A stretch of DNA of 64,000 bases from Flavihumibacter fluvii (GCF_018595675.2 NZ_CP092333.1:124001-188000), one strand, 5' to 3'. Counted from the stretch's first letter, positions 45,451 through 55,927 are shown. A program made the numbers and translations. The notes: a model not told the origin generated them from the sequence alone.

Positions 45451-48400
45451 ATGAGAAAATTTCTGCACCCGGCATCGGGTAGGGGGCTGATGCTATTGAT
45501 CACCGCCCTCTTCCTGGTGTCCCTCACGTATGCACAACCGACATTCCCGGTGAATGGCATCAGCGGTGAAAAACCGACGACCTATGCTTTCACCAATGCA
45601 ACAATTATCACTAATGAAAAAACAACCTTACCCGTTGCCACTCTATTGGTGAAAGATGGCAGGATCATCGCTGCCGGAACCAATGTATCTATTCCAAAAG
45701 ATGCCATGGTAGTGGATTGCAAAGGGAAATTCATTTATCCATCTTTCATTGACGTATATAGCGATTATGGTATGCCTGCTGTTGAACGGCAGCCAAGGGC
45801 GTTTAATTACAGCGCCCCGGCCCAGCTGACCTCTACCCAGAAAGGGGCTTATGGCTGGAACCAGGCCATCCGAAGCGATGTTTCTGCGGCTGCAATTTTT
45901 GTGGCTGATGACAGCAAGGCCAAACAATTGCGTGACCTTGGTTTTGGTACCGTGCTCACCCACCAGAAAGATGGTATCGCCCGCGGGACCGGCGCCCTGG
46001 TTACCCTGGCTAATGAAAAGGAAAATAAAGTGATCCTTAAGGAAAAAGCGGCAGCGCATTATTCTTTTAGCAAGGGTTCTTCCACCCAAAGTTATCCGGG
46101 TAGTTTGATGGGTGCTATCGCGCTGCTGCGGCAGACTTTCATCGACGCTAAATGGTATACGACCAATACAGAAAAGGAGGGACTGAACCTCACACTGAAA
46201 GCCTGGAATGACAATCTTTCCCTGCCACAGGTGTTTGAAGCCAATGATAAATGGAATGACCTCCGCGCTGATAAAATCGGCGATGAATTTGGCGTGCAAT
46301 ATATTATCAAGGCTGGCGGCAACGAATACCAGCGCATGGAAGACATGGTCGCTTCAAAAGCTGGTTTTATCCTGCCCCTGAACTTCCCCCTTGCTATGGA
46401 TGTGGAAGACCCGAATGATGCCCGCTTCGTAGCGCTGGCCGATCTGAAACACTGGGAACTGGCCCCCACCAATCCCGCTGCTTTTGAAAAAGCCAATATC
46501 CCGTTTTGCCTCAGCACCGCGGACCTGAAAGATGCCAAACAATTTACGGCCAACCTCAGGAAAGCGATTGAATATGGATTGAGTGAATCTAAAGCACTGG
46601 AAGCGCTTACCCGCACTCCGGCCACTTTATTGGGCATATACAACCAGGTGGGCAGCCTCGAACCCGGCAAATGGGCCAATTTTATTATTACCTCCGGCCC
46701 GGTCTTCAATGAAAAAACCATCATTTTCCAGAACTGGATCCAGGGTGAGAAATATGCCCTGAATGAATCAGGCTGGTCTTCTTCATCCGGACAATACAAT
46801 CTTGCCCTGGTGTCTGAAAAGGGCACTTCTAATTATACGCTTGACCTGAAATCCAACAGCAGCGCCAACATAATCGGCAAAGACACCATTGCCGCCAAGA
46901 TCAGCAATGATGGCAAGCTGGTTCGGTTGAGCTTCCCAGAGAGTAAGTTATCAAAGAAAACGATCCGCTTAAGCGGCGTAAATAACAGCGGCCAATGGCA
47001 GGGTACCGGTGAAGATGGTGCCGGCACCAAACTGATGTGGACCGCCACCTTAACAAAATCAACCTCGCCAAAGGAAGACAGCACCAAAAAGAAACCGGTC
47101 CCCGAGCTGGGAAAGGTCACCTATCCTTTCAATGCATATGGATTTGAGACTATGCCACAACAACAATCCCTACTCATCAGGAATGCTACGGTCTGGACCA
47201 ATGAAAAGGAAGGCAAACTCGAGGGTGTTGATGTATTGGTGAAAAACGGCAAGATCGCTGCAGTTGGTAAGGGACTTCCGGACGGCGGTGCTACTATCGT
47301 TGATGGCACCGGGAAACACCTGACTGCCGGGGTTATAGACGAACATTCCCATATCGCTGCGGCCTCCATTAATGAAGGTGCACAATCGGTTACTTCTGAG
47401 GTTCGCATAGCCGACAACCTTTACCCGGATGATATCAATATCTACCGCCAGTTAAGCGGCGGTGTCACATCTTCCCATATCCTGCATGGCTCCGCCAATA
47501 CGATCGGTGGACAAACCCAATTGATCAAATTACGCTGGGGTGCCAATGCAGATGGATTGAAATTTGCTAACTGGGACCCTTTCATCAAATTCGCCCTTGG
47601 TGAGAATGTGAAACGTACAGGCGCCTCACAAAACAATCGCTTCCCGGATAGCCGCATGGGGGTGGAAGAGGTCCTGGCAGATGCGTTCAACCGTGCCCGT
47701 GATTATGAAAACTCCATCAGGGCCATAACCGGTTCAGCAGGTGGCAAAAAAGGCGCAGCTGCCGTAAACCCATTTACCACGGTACGCCGCGATCTTGAAC
47801 TCGATGCACTCGTGGAGATCCTGAATAAGAAAAGGTTCATCACCTGTCACTCTTATGTGCAGAGTGAGATCACTTCGGCCATGCGGGTAGGGGATAAGTA
47901 TGGTTTCAGCTTCAATACATTTACCCATATCCTTGAAGGCTATAAAGTGGCGGATAAAATGAAAGCCCATGGTGCCAATGCATCCAGCTTCAGTGATTGG
48001 TGGAATTATAAAATGGAAGTGGTGGATGCTATTCCCTATAATGCTGCCATCATGCAAAAGGTTGGTCTGAATGTGGCCATCAATTCCGATGATGCTGAGA
48101 TGGCCCGCCGCCTGAACCAGGAAGCCGCCAAAAGCGTGAAATACGGCGGGATGCCTGAAGAGGACGCGCTTAAGATGGTTACCCTCAACCCGGCGAAAAT
48201 GCTGCATGTGGATGACCGGGTTGGTAGTATTAAAGTGGGCAAGGATGCGGACCTGGTACTATGGTCCGATAACCCGCTGAGTATTTATGCAAAAGCAGAA
48301 AAGACTATTGTGGACGGCATCATATATTTCGACCGGGAGAAGGACAAGGACTTGCGTGTTAAGATTGCTGCTGAAAGAAGCCGCCTTATACAGAAAATGA

Positions 48401-48534
48401 TGGGGGAGAAGAAAGGTGGTGCGGCAGTCCAGCCTGCCCAGGCCAGCATGGAACTGATGCATTCCTGCAGCGATCACAGCCATAACCATGGTTTACTGGT
48501 GATTGATGCCGACGAAACAATTGCAAACAATTAA
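45451..48534 (+). CDS. Secreted tandem amidohydrolase protein; first domain degenerate, second with intact HxH
   Basis: 1027 residues with a signal peptide (LITALFLVSLTYAQ). Two amidohydrolase (imidazolonepropionase/dihydroorotase-like) units: residues about 45-460, where the usual HxH strand reads IDVYSDYG and lacks histidines, and about 570-990, where H632-S-H634 (IDEHSHIAAAS), CHSYVQSE (histidine ligand), THILEGYK and NSDDAEM supply metal ligands. The C-terminus has a His/Cys-rich tail (SCSDHSHNHG). Such proteins are Bacteroidota-typical and called amidohydrolase or prolidase-like; the substrate is unknown. The next gene, another degenerate member, starts 10 bases after the stop. Confidence 0.9.
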   Translation: MRKFLHPASGRGLMLLITALFLVSLTYAQPTFPVNGISGEKPTTYAFTNATIITNEKTTLPVATLLVKDGRIIAAGTNVSIPKDAMVVDCKGKFIYPSFIDVYSDYGMPAVERQPRAFNYSAPAQLTSTQKGAYGWNQAIRSDVSAAAIFVADDSKAKQLRDLGFGTVLTHQKDGIARGTGALVTLANEKENKVILKEKAAAHYSFSKGSSTQSYPGSLMGAIALLRQTFIDAKWYTTNTEKEGLNLTLKAWNDNLSLPQVFEANDKWNDLRADKIGDEFGVQYIIKAGGNEYQRMEDMVASKAGFILPLNFPLAMDVEDPNDARFVALADLKHWELAPTNPAAFEKANIPFCLSTADLKDAKQFTANLRKAIEYGLSESKALEALTRTPATLLGIYNQVGSLEPGKWANFIITSGPVFNEKTIIFQNWIQGEKYALNESGWSSSSGQYNLALVSEKGTSNYTLDLKSNSSANIIGKDTIAAKISNDGKLVRLSFPESKLSKKTIRLSGVNNSGQWQGTGEDGAGTKLMWTATLTKSTSPKEDSTKKKPVPELGKVTYPFNAYGFETMPQQQSLLIRNATVWTNEKEGKLEGVDVLVKNGKIAAVGKGLPDGGATIVDGTGKHLTAGVIDEHSHIAAASINEGAQSVTSEVRIADNLYPDDINIYRQLSGGVTSSHILHGSANTIGGQTQLIKLRWGANADGLKFANWDPFIKFALGENVKRTGASQNNRFPDSRMGVEEVLADAFNRARDYENSIRAITGSAGGKKGAAAVNPFTTVRRDLELDALVEILNKKRFITCHSYVQSEITSAMRVGDKYGFSFNTFTHILEGYKVADKMKAHGANASSFSDWWNYKMEVVDAIPYNAAIMQKVGLNVAINSDDAEMARRLNQEAAKSVKYGGMPEEDALKMVTLNPAKMLHVDDRVGSIKVGKDADLVLWSDNPLSIYAKAEKTIVDGIIYFDREKDKDLRVKIAAERSRLIQKMMGEKKGGAAVQPAQASMELMHSCSDHSHNHGLLVIDADETIANN

Positions 48535-48544
48535 AGAATCAACC

Positions 48545-49849
48545 ATGAAAATGTATGTATATAAAATGATCATCGCCCTGCTTTTTTCCACGGCAGTATT
48601 TGCGCAGGAAACAGTGTACCCGGCCAAACCTTACGCCGGCCTCCTGTTTATTAAGAACGCTATTGTACATGTTGGAAACGGCCAGGTATTGGAGAACGTC
48701 ACCATACAGGTGAACAATGGCAAGATTGAAAAGATCGGCAAGGACCTGCCCATCCCTATGGACGATGTAAAAGTATTTGATGTAAAAGGCCATCACGTTT
48801 ACCCCGGATTGATCCTTTCCGGTTCTTTACTTGGACTGGTAGAAGTGAACAGTGTGCGGGCAACGATCGACCATACCGAAATTGGCAATTTTAATCCGTC
48901 TATCCGTTCCATTGTGGCTTATAATACTGATTCAAAAGTGATCAATACCTTAAGGAGTAATGGAATTTTGCTGGCGAATATTACACCGCAGGGCGGACTG
49001 ATCAGCGGCTCTTCATCGGTGGTACAACTGGATGCCTGGAACTATGAAGACGCAGCGTATAAGTTGGATAATGGTATCCACCTCAATATGCCTTCTTTGT
49101 TGGTCCGGCCTAATGCATCCGGCGGCGGTCCTGCAGTACCCGCAGTTGACCCTGTAAAAAAGAGCCTGGAAGATATCGAAGGGATCAAAGCGTTTTTCAG
49201 GGAGGCCCAGGCGTATTCCAATGAAACAAAACATACGGCGACCAACCTGAAATACGAAGCTGTAAAAGGTTTGTTCAACAAGTCGCAGAAGTTGTTTGTG
49301 CATTGCGATATTGTAAAGGAAATGCTGGTGGCCGTTGATTTTGCCAAAGACTTCGGGATGGATGTGGTGATCGTGGGCGGTAGTGAAAGCTATCAGCTTG
49401 CCCCGCTTTTAAAGGCGAATAATATTGCCGTGATCCTGAACCAGATGCATAGTTTGCCTACACTCGCTGATGACGATGTTGACCAGCCGTATAAAGCCGC
49501 TACTGCTTTACAGCAGGCTGGTGTTTTATATGCGATCAACGATGAGGATGGCCAGACCCGCGGAAGGAACCTGCCCTTTAATGCCGGGACTGCCGCTGCA
49601 TATGGCATTACCAAAGAACAGGCTTTACAGGCGATCACCCTGAATGCTGCTACCATACTGGGAATAGGTGATCGTACCGGTTCGCTTGAACCTGGTAAGG
49701 ATGCCAATATCGTCGTAAGTGAAGGCGATATCCTGGATATGCGGACCAGTATCATCACGCATGCATTTATCCAGGGCCGGCTTATTGACCTGACGGATAA
49801 ACACAAACAATTATACGAGCGCTATAAGCAGAAATACGATATTAAATAA
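48545..49849 (+). CDS. Secreted amidohydrolase-like protein lacking the HxH metal site
   Basis: About 434 residues. The frame is open from 48503, but ATG at 48545 gives the signal peptide (MIIALLFSTAVFAQ), so it is preferred; the stop of the previous gene is 10 bases upstream. The fold is that of composite-domain amidohydrolases (LLFIKNAIVHVGNGQVLENVTIQV at the N-terminus and the PGKDANIVVSEGD end), yet the strand that normally has HxH reads HHVYPGLILSGSLLG and no substitute ligands are evident. It probably pairs with the larger protein encoded just before, as a structural or regulatory partner (inference). Confidence 0.87.
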   Translation: MKMYVYKMIIALLFSTAVFAQETVYPAKPYAGLLFIKNAIVHVGNGQVLENVTIQVNNGKIEKIGKDLPIPMDDVKVFDVKGHHVYPGLILSGSLLGLVEVNSVRATIDHTEIGNFNPSIRSIVAYNTDSKVINTLRSNGILLANITPQGGLISGSSSVVQLDAWNYEDAAYKLDNGIHLNMPSLLVRPNASGGGPAVPAVDPVKKSLEDIEGIKAFFREAQAYSNETKHTATNLKYEAVKGLFNKSQKLFVHCDIVKEMLVAVDFAKDFGMDVVIVGGSESYQLAPLLKANNIAVILNQMHSLPTLADDDVDQPYKAATALQQAGVLYAINDEDGQTRGRNLPFNAGTAAAYGITKEQALQAITLNAATILGIGDRTGSLEPGKDANIVVSEGDILDMRTSIITHAFIQGRLIDLTDKHKQLYERYKQKYDIK

Positions 49850-49862
49850 TTACTAAAGCAAT

Positions 49863-49900
49863 TGAAACGTGGAAGCCAAACTTCCACGTTTCAGTTTTTA
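49863..49900 (+). terminator. Terminator after the amidohydrolase pair
   Basis: Perfect 13-base stem TGAAACGTGGAAG (49863-49875) and CTTCCACGTTTCA (49881-49893), loop CCAAA, followed by GTTTTTA. It lies 14 bases after the stop at 49849. The rest of the gap to 50031 is AT-rich and holds a 12-base perfect palindrome GAAAGCGCTTTC at 49950-49961. Confidence 0.9.
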
Positions 49901-50030
49901 GTCCTATATTTATCCGGAAGGTTACCTTTTATGGTTTCCGGAATTAATTGAAAGCGCTTTCCCTAACATTGCTTGTTTATTAACGAGCAGCCATACAAAA
50001 AACATTTACTAACAAAAAAAATGTTATTGT

Positions 50031-50480
50031 ATGAAAAAGCAATTCCTCACCGCAGTTTCCTTACGTTTATTATTCGCTTCAGTAGTATTGGCCCCTGGTG
50101 CAACAGCATCCGCAACAGGCGTTAAAAGCAATGACTTTATGGTACGCCCGGTTTACAAGGTGGACAGCCTCATGGCTGTACAGCCCGAGATCCGGTACAT
50201 CGGGTATAACGAAGACTACTATTACTTTGAAGTACAGATCAGTAATCCATCCGCCAGTAAACTGGATATCGTGCTGACTGATAAGTCCACGAAAAACATA
50301 TTGTATACTGATTCATTTACAGACATTAATTACCTGAAAAAAGTGGCCATCCCGCGCGAGAATGTCCTGCTGCAATGGGATGTCACCAATAAGTCGATAA
50401 AAGGAAAAACCGGTCAGCGAACCTATTCGCTAAGCACAGCAGTAAAAATCAAAGAGGAAGTAAAAGTAACCCGGCTTTAA
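50031..50480 (+). CDS. Secreted protein of unknown function
   Basis: A 149-residue protein with a signal-like N-terminus (RLLFASVVLAPGATASATG). The mature part (about 120 residues) reads as an all-beta domain (IRYIGYNEDYYYFEVQISN, then ASKLDIVLTDKSTKNILYTDSF). No family recognised. It ends 10 bases before a perfect hairpin, so it is monocistronic. Bacteroidota carry many such small secreted beta proteins. Confidence 0.75.
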   Translation: MKKQFLTAVSLRLLFASVVLAPGATASATGVKSNDFMVRPVYKVDSLMAVQPEIRYIGYNEDYYYFEVQISNPSASKLDIVLTDKSTKNILYTDSFTDINYLKKVAIPRENVLLQWDVTNKSIKGKTGQRTYSLSTAVKIKEEVKVTRL

Positions 50481-50490
50481 GGTTTATGGA

Positions 50491-50527
50491 ATAGTTATTG
50501 TACCTGTTTAGGTACAATAACTATTTT
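50491..50527 (+). terminator. Perfect 15-base hairpin immediately upstream of the lipoprotein start
   Basis: ATAGTTATTGTACCT (50491-50505) and its complement (50510-50524), 4-base loop GTTT, followed by three Ts and then directly by the ATG at 50528. It should stop transcription from 50031 and would also place the next start at the foot of a strong stem in any read-through message. Confidence 0.8.
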
Positions 50528-50944
50528 ATGAAGTTCCTCAGACTGGCGTTTTTACTTGCCCTGCCTTTATTGACTATGCAGTTTGCCTGTTCAAAGTCCA
50601 ATGACAACTCAGGCAATAATCCACCATATACAAGTGGAACCTGGATCGTGCATTTATTTACAGACAGCGGTACAGACGAAACCAGCGATTTTGCAGGCTA
50701 TGATTTTGTATTTGCCACCGATGGTAAACTTACAGCCACGAAATCTGGCGTAACTACCACGGGTACCTGGTCTGCCCGTACGGATGACGGCAAGCAAAAG
50801 CTCGAACTGAACCTGGTTACTACTGATGCTGTATTGATGCAGGTCAATAATGATTGGATCATTCTCAGTTCTTCTTCTTCATTATTGGAACTGGGCGATG
50901 ATAATGGTGCTTCTGGTGAAGTCCTTCATTTTATGAAGAAATAA
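50528..50944 (+). CDS. Small putative lipoprotein
   Basis: 138 residues from the ATG at 50528, chosen because it starts a signal peptide (FLRLAFLLALPLLTMQFACSK) with a cysteine at about residue 21 that may be the lipid-anchor site; the lipobox is weak but Bacteroidota are permissive. The remainder is a beta-rich lipocalin-like pattern (GTWIVHLFTDSG, FVFATDGKLTATKSG, GTWSARTDDGKQKLELNL). Function unknown. A terminator-like hairpin lies directly before the start, so its promoter must be inside or just beyond that stem. Confidence 0.75.
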   Translation: MKFLRLAFLLALPLLTMQFACSKSNDNSGNNPPYTSGTWIVHLFTDSGTDETSDFAGYDFVFATDGKLTATKSGVTTTGTWSARTDDGKQKLELNLVTTDAVLMQVNNDWIILSSSSSLLELGDDNGASGEVLHFMKK

Positions 50945-50984
50945 TTCATTTTTTGCTATTAACTTAAGCAGCTAATTACTGCTT

Positions 50985-52181
50985 ATGTCTTCCCCAACGA
51001 TCCGGATTGGCGCCATTGATATCCTTCGTGCACTGACCATGCTCCTGATGATCTTCGTGAATGACCTCTGGTCACTCAAAGGCATTCCGGATTGGCTGGA
51101 ACATGTGCCTGCCGATGCAGATGGCATGGGCCTCGCAGATACAGTGTTTCCCGGCTTCCTGTTCATTGTAGGTATGTCTGTGCCTTTTGCCATAAGAAAC
51201 AGGCACCAGAAAGGCGACAGTAACTGGCTGGTCAGCTGGCATATTCTTAAAAGGAGTTTTGCCCTGTTAGTAATGGGCGTCTTCCTTGTGAATGGTGAGT
51301 ACATCAATAGTGCTGCAACAGGTTTGCCTGTATTGTGGTGGAATGTGTTGTCCTGCACCGGATTCATTTTACTCTGGAATAATTATCCGAAAAGCCTGCC
51401 CCGAACGGTGGTCATTATTTTACAGTCACTGGCTGCAGCAGTGCTACTGTATCTTGCGATTATTTTCCGGGGCGGTGAAGGGTCCTCTTTATCGCGTTTC
51501 TCCACCTGGTGGTGGGGGATACTCGGACTGATCGGATGGGCATATGGTGTATGCGCTTTGTTGTTTACCTGGTCAAACGGAAAAATCACCTGGCTGGCTG
51601 TAGGCTGGCTGGCCAGCCTTGCGCTTTGTTCGGCTAACCACCTGCAATGGTTGCCGCAGTCGGGTTTTTTCAGGCAGGTCATCAGTCCGGTTGGCGAAGG
51701 ATCAATGACCGCGTTTACCATCGGTGGCGCATTGGCGGCGGAGTTTTTCTGGAAGGAAAGCAACAAGCCCGGCTTCAAATTTTCAAAGCTGGTGCTGATT
51801 TTTGGAATCGCTGCCATCCTGCTTGCAGGTGCCGGATTTCTTTCCAGGCCTGAATGGGGGATTTCAAAAATGAGGGCAACGCCTTCGTGGGTATTGATCT
51901 GCTCTGCAATTATGCTGGTTTCCTTTTTATTCATTTACTGGCTGGTAGATATCCAACAGAAAAGCAATTGGTTCAGCCTGATCAAACCCGCCGGTACAGA
52001 AACCTTATTATGTTACCTGGTTCCCTATTATGCCTATGCGCTGGTTCAGCTGAACCACTTATGGTTACCCGACAGCCTGCTGACAGGCGGAATAGGCTTG
52101 CTGAAATCCCTGGCCTTTTCCTTATTGGTCATTATTATTGCCGGCTTACTTTCGAAGAAATGGATCAGGCTGAAGCTATAA
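50985..52181 (+). CDS. Multi-pass membrane protein of the DUF5009/HGSNAT-like (NagX-type) acyltransferase family
   Basis: 398 residues with about ten hydrophobic helices. The N-terminus RIGAIDILRALTMLLMIFVNDL and GMGLADTVFPGFLFIVGMSVPFA are the signature of the family related to heparan-alpha-glucosaminide N-acetyltransferase and NagX-like transporters. The family moves acetyl groups from CoA to sugars across the membrane or transports N-acetylated sugars; which applies here is unknown. It is followed by a bidirectional terminator, and no sugar-use gene is beside it. Confidence 0.87.
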   Translation: MSSPTIRIGAIDILRALTMLLMIFVNDLWSLKGIPDWLEHVPADADGMGLADTVFPGFLFIVGMSVPFAIRNRHQKGDSNWLVSWHILKRSFALLVMGVFLVNGEYINSAATGLPVLWWNVLSCTGFILLWNNYPKSLPRTVVIILQSLAAAVLLYLAIIFRGGEGSSLSRFSTWWWGILGLIGWAYGVCALLFTWSNGKITWLAVGWLASLALCSANHLQWLPQSGFFRQVISPVGEGSMTAFTIGGALAAEFFWKESNKPGFKFSKLVLIFGIAAILLAGAGFLSRPEWGISKMRATPSWVLICSAIMLVSFLFIYWLVDIQQKSNWFSLIKPAGTETLLCYLVPYYAYALVQLNHLWLPDSLLTGGIGLLKSLAFSLLVIIIAGLLSKKWIRLKL

Positions 52182-52183
52182 TA

Positions 52184-52209
52184 AAAAGGCCCCGGTTCAA
52201 GGGCCTTTT
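52184..52209. terminator. Bidirectional terminator between convergent genes
   Basis: AAAAGGCCC (52184-52192) pairs with GGGCCTTTT (52201-52209) around an 8-base loop, with A and T tracts on the two sides so it can end transcripts from both strands: the membrane protein gene and the small gene at 52215-52541. Confidence 0.85.
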
Positions 52210-52214
52210 ATTCT

Positions 52215-52541
52215 TTAAAAGCTATACCTGATTTGCAACCCCGCATTCCTGCCTGGCTCCATCACACCAATACTTTTGATCAGCGCTATATCATACAGGC
52301 GTTGGCCGACCCAAATTTCATGCCTGCCCTCTTTGTATGTATCAAATTCACGTTGGGGAATGGTGAGGTCGATCATCTCGCGGTTTCTTCGCGAAATATT
52401 CCTGTTTCGCCAGGTGCGGGAATATTGCAGTTTCACGAAACTGCGGTAAGCGGGTAATACGACCGGCCCTGATAGCATCAGGATATTCACTATGCCAAAC
52501 AGGCACAAAGAAATTTTACCAGGTATTTCCCGCTTACCCAA
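52215..52541 (-). CDS. Small protein of unknown function downstream of secA
   Basis: A 108-residue frame on the minus strand, starting 13 bases after the secA stop and ending at a bidirectional terminator. The N-terminal 30 residues have a signal- or anchor-like hydrophobic run (ISLCLFGIVNILMLSGPVVL). The C-terminal half, with REMIDLTIPQREFDTYKEG and HEIWVGQRLYDI, resembles short Bacteroidota proteins in which a small beta domain is described as 'EIWxxGxLYDI'. The evidence is coherent but modest, and it could be a chance open frame. Confidence 0.5.
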   Translation of the reverse strand: MGKREIPGKISLCLFGIVNILMLSGPVVLPAYRSFVKLQYSRTWRNRNISRRNREMIDLTIPQREFDTYKEGRHEIWVGQRLYDIALIKSIGVMEPGRNAGLQIRYSF

Positions 52542-52554
52542 GTGTCAGATGGAT

Positions 52555-55500
52555 TTACGCATTTGCACCGTGACAGTTTTTGTATTTTTTGCCGCTGCCG
52601 CATGGACAAGGATCATTCCGGCCCACTTTGGGTCCGACCCTGATTGGTTCCTGCACTGCCGGTGCGCCGCTGGGATTGTAATAATCATTCTGGTTGGCTG
52701 CATAGTCATCGCCGCGGGCGTCAATGTCTTCCTTATTCACCAGCAGCTTACTCATGTCTGTTTTTTCCTCACGGCCTTCCTTGATCAGTTCAGCGGGCTG
52801 CTGTTGTTCAATAGGAATTCCACTGTGGCATAAGAAAGAAACAATATCGCGGTTCACTTCACTATCCATTTTACGGAATAGTTCGAAAGCTTCCACTTTA
52901 TAGATCACCAGCGGGTCTTTCTGCTCGAGGTAGGCCGTCTGCACACTTTGCTTCAGGTCATCCATGGCACGCAGGTGCTCCTTCCAGGTATCGTCAATCA
53001 GGTTTAGGGTAATCGTTTTCTCCAGCGCATTTACCAGCTCGCGGCCATTACTGTCGAGTGTCCGGGCCATATTGCTCAATACATTGATGCCTTTCCGGCC
53101 ATCGGTGAATGGTACCACCACATTTTCGATATGTTGTCCCTGTGTTGTGCGGATATTCTGGAATACCGGAATGGCCTGCATTTTCAGGGAATCCATTTTT
53201 TGCTGGTAATTCTCTGTTGCTTCAGTATACAAACGTTCAGCCAGGGTCTGGTCATTGGATGACTTGAATTCCGCGGCCGTGATCCTGGTGTCTATACCAA
53301 AATTCACAATGACTGAAAGTTTGAAACCATCGAAATCTTCCTGCTCTTTAAAGGAACTGATCAGGCCTTCTGCCACGCCATAAAATGCGTTGTCCAGGTC
53401 AAGCGCCAGCCTTTCACCGAACAGGGCGTGCTGGCGTTTTTTATACACCACGTTCCGCTGTTTGTTCATCACGTCATCATATTCCAAAAGGCGCTTACGG
53501 ATGCCAAAGTTGTTTTCTTCTACTTTCTTCTGTGCACGTTCAATGCTCTTGGTGATCATGCTGTGCTGGATCACTTCACCTTCTTTGTAACCCATACGGT
53601 CCATGAGGGATGCAATGCGGTCACTGCCAAACATCCGCATCAGGTCATCTTCCATGGATACATAAAACTGTGAAGTACCCGGATCTCCCTGGCGACCGGC
53701 ACGACCCCGCAACTGGCGGTCAACACGACGGCTTTCATGGCGCTCCGTACCAATGATGGCTAATCCGCCTGCTTCTTTTACACCGGGCCCGAGTTTAATA
53801 TCAGTACCCCGGCCGGCCATATTGGTAGCAATAGTAATTGCACCCGGCAATCCGGCTTCGGCAACCACCTGCGCCTCACGGGCGTGCTGTTTTGCATTCA
53901 GTACGTTATGCGGGATCTTTTTCACCTGCAACATCCGGCTCAGTAATTCACTCACTTCTACAGAAGTGGTTCCCACCAGCACCGGACGCCCTGCTGCGCG
54001 TAATTTCTCGATATCATCAATTACTGCAGCATATTTTTCGCGCTTGGTTTTATATACAAGGTCCTGCTCATCTTTTCGGATGGCCGGTACATTGGTAGGG
54101 ATATTGACCACATCTAATTTGTAGATATCCCATAATTCTGCGGCTTCTGTTTCTGCCGTTCCGGTCATACCGGCCAGCTTATGGTACATCCTGAAATAGT
54201 TCTGCAGGGTTACCGTGGCATAGGTTTGCGTGGCCGCTTCGATCTTCACATTTTCCTTGGCTTCAATGGCCTGGTGTAAGCCATCGGAATAGCGGCGGCC
54301 TTCCATGATACGGCCAGTTTGCTCATCCACGATCTTTACCTGTCCATCGATCACCACATATTCCACATCCTTATCAAATAAGGTATAGGATTTCAGTAAT
54401 TGCTGCACGGTATGGATGCGGTCTGCCTTCAGGGTATATTCATTCAGTAATCCTTCCTTGCGGTGTAATTTGATATCCGGGGTGTCTGCACTGGCTTCAA
54501 TTTCTCCCAGCTTTACCGCAATATCCGGTAAAACAAAGAAGTCGGGATCTTCACCGGATTTGGTGATCATCTGGATACCCCGGTCGGTAAGGTCAACCGA
54601 ATTGTTTTTTTCATCAATATAGAAGAAGAGTTCTGCATCAACCTTTGGCATTTCCTTGGATTGGTCTGCCAGGTAATAGTTCTCCGATTTCTGCAATTTC
54701 ACCCGAACCCCCGGCTCACTTAAAAATTTGATCAGGGCGCTGGTCTTGGGCAATCCGCGGTAGGCGCGCATCAGGGCAAGTCCGCCATCTTTAGGGTCGT
54801 CATTCCCTTCCGCGATCTTCTTCCGCGCTTCATTCAGGAATTTATTCACTACCTGCTTCTGTGCTTCTACGAGTTGCAGTACGCGGGGCTTTAAGAGATG
54901 GTATTGTTGTTCATCACCGCGCGGAACCGGGCCCGAGATGATCAGTGGTGTACGGGCATCATCGATCAATACGGAGTCTACCTCATCTACCATGGCGAAA
55001 TGGTGTTTGCGTTGTACCATTTCATCCGGACTATGCACCATGTTATCCCGCAGGTAATCAAATCCGAATTCATTATTGGTGCCATAGGTGATGTCTGCAT
55101 GGTATGCCTTGCGCCGCTCTTCACTGTTGGGTTGGTGTTTGTCGATACAATCCACCGTGATACCGAGCCATTCAAAAATTGGTCCGTTCCATTCAGAGTC
55201 ACGGCGGGCAAGGTAGTCGTTCACCGTAACTATGTGTACGCCTTCGCCAGCCAATGCATTGAGGTAGGCCGGAAGGGTGGATACCAGGGTTTTACCTTCA
55301 CCTGTTGCCATCTCTGAAATCTTACCGGTATGCAGCACATAGCCACCGATCAGCTGTACATCATAGTGCACCATGTTCCAGGTAATGGCGCCACCACCGG
55401 CAGTCCAGGTATTGCTGAAATGGGTCTGATCATTCTCGATACGCACATAGTCCCGGCTCACGGCCAATTGGCGGTCCAGTTCTGTAACGCCGGAAACCAG

Positions 55501-55884
55501 TACGGCGTTTTGCGAAAAACGGCGGCCGGTTTCTTTCACGACTGCAAAGGCCTCGGCAGCTATTTCTTTCAGGATGGTCTCTATTTCCTCGTTTCTTTTT
55601 TTCTTCAGTTTGTCTACCTCCTGGTAGATATTGTCCTTGCTCACAAAATCGCTGAAAGAAAGCGCTTCCGCACTGGCATTCAATTGCTCTATTTCGGCAT
55701 TGATAGCCTGTAAGTGCTGCTGTATGCGGGCTTTAAATTCGGTGGTTTTTGCGCGTAGCTGGTCGTTTGTAAGAGATTGGTAAGCAACAAAATATTCGTT
55801 CACCTTGGCCACAATCGGCTGGATGACCTTCACATCTTTTTCAGATTTGCTTCCGCCGAATAACTTCTGGATAAAACCTAACAT
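52555..55884 (-). CDS. secA: Protein translocase subunit SecA
   Basis: A 1109-residue ATPase that drives preprotein export through SecYEG. Walker A is [17 protein letters not shown], the DEAD-like helicase motif [15 protein letters not shown], the preprotein-crosslinking region, motif [17 protein letters not shown] and [11 protein letters not shown], and at the C-terminus the SEC-C zinc-binding motif ([17 protein letters not shown]). The larger size compared with about 900 in Escherichia coli is usual for Bacteroidota and lies in insertions in the first half. It is divergent from atpG, and its leader carries an inverted repeat (55928-55971). Confidence 0.97.
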   Translation of the reverse strand: MLGFIQKLFGGSKSEKDVKVIQPIVAKVNEYFVAYQSLTNDQLRAKTTEFKARIQQHLQAINAEIEQLNASAEALSFSDFVSKDNIYQEVDKLKKKRNEEIETILKEIAAEAFAVVKETGRRFSQNAVLVSGVTELDRQLAVSRDYVRIENDQTHFSNTWTAGGGAITWNMVHYDVQLIGGYVLHTGKISEMATGEGKTLVSTLPAYLNALAGEGVHIVTVNDYLARRDSEWNGPIFEWLGITVDCIDKHQPNSEERRKAYHADITYGTNNEFGFDYLRDNMVHSPDEMVQRKHHFAMVDEVDSVLIDDARTPLIISGPVPRGDEQQYHLLKPRVLQLVEAQKQVVNKFLNEARKKIAEGNDDPKDGGLALMRAYRGLPKTSALIKFLSEPGVRVKLQKSENYYLADQSKEMPKVDAELFFYIDEKNNSVDLTDRGIQMITKSGEDPDFFVLPDIAVKLGEIEASADTPDIKLHRKEGLLNEYTLKADRIHTVQQLLKSYTLFDKDVEYVVIDGQVKIVDEQTGRIMEGRRYSDGLHQAIEAKENVKIEAATQTYATVTLQNYFRMYHKLAGMTGTAETEAAELWDIYKLDVVNIPTNVPAIRKDEQDLVYKTKREKYAAVIDDIEKLRAAGRPVLVGTTSVEVSELLSRMLQVKKIPHNVLNAKQHAREAQVVAEAGLPGAITIATNMAGRGTDIKLGPGVKEAGGLAIIGTERHESRRVDRQLRGRAGRQGDPGTSQFYVSMEDDLMRMFGSDRIASLMDRMGYKEGEVIQHSMITKSIERAQKKVEENNFGIRKRLLEYDDVMNKQRNVVYKKRQHALFGERLALDLDNAFYGVAEGLISSFKEQEDFDGFKLSVIVNFGIDTRITAAEFKSSNDQTLAERLYTEATENYQQKMDSLKMQAIPVFQNIRTTQGQHIENVVVPFTDGRKGINVLSNMARTLDSNGRELVNALEKTITLNLIDDTWKEHLRAMDDLKQSVQTAYLEQKDPLVIYKVEAFELFRKMDSEVNRDIVSFLCHSGIPIEQQQPAELIKEGREEKTDMSKLLVNKEDIDARGDDYAANQNDYYNPSGAPAVQEPIRVGPKVGRNDPCPCGSGKKYKNCHGANA

Positions 55885-55927
55885 GTTATGGGTATTGTCT
55901 TTGAAATGAATCGATTAGGTGAATTTG

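Noticed and set aside
45643-46826. Long minus-strand frames (218 and 244 residues) inside the tandem amidohydrolase gene
   Set aside because: Antisense shadows of a coding region with strong codon bias; no domain recognised.
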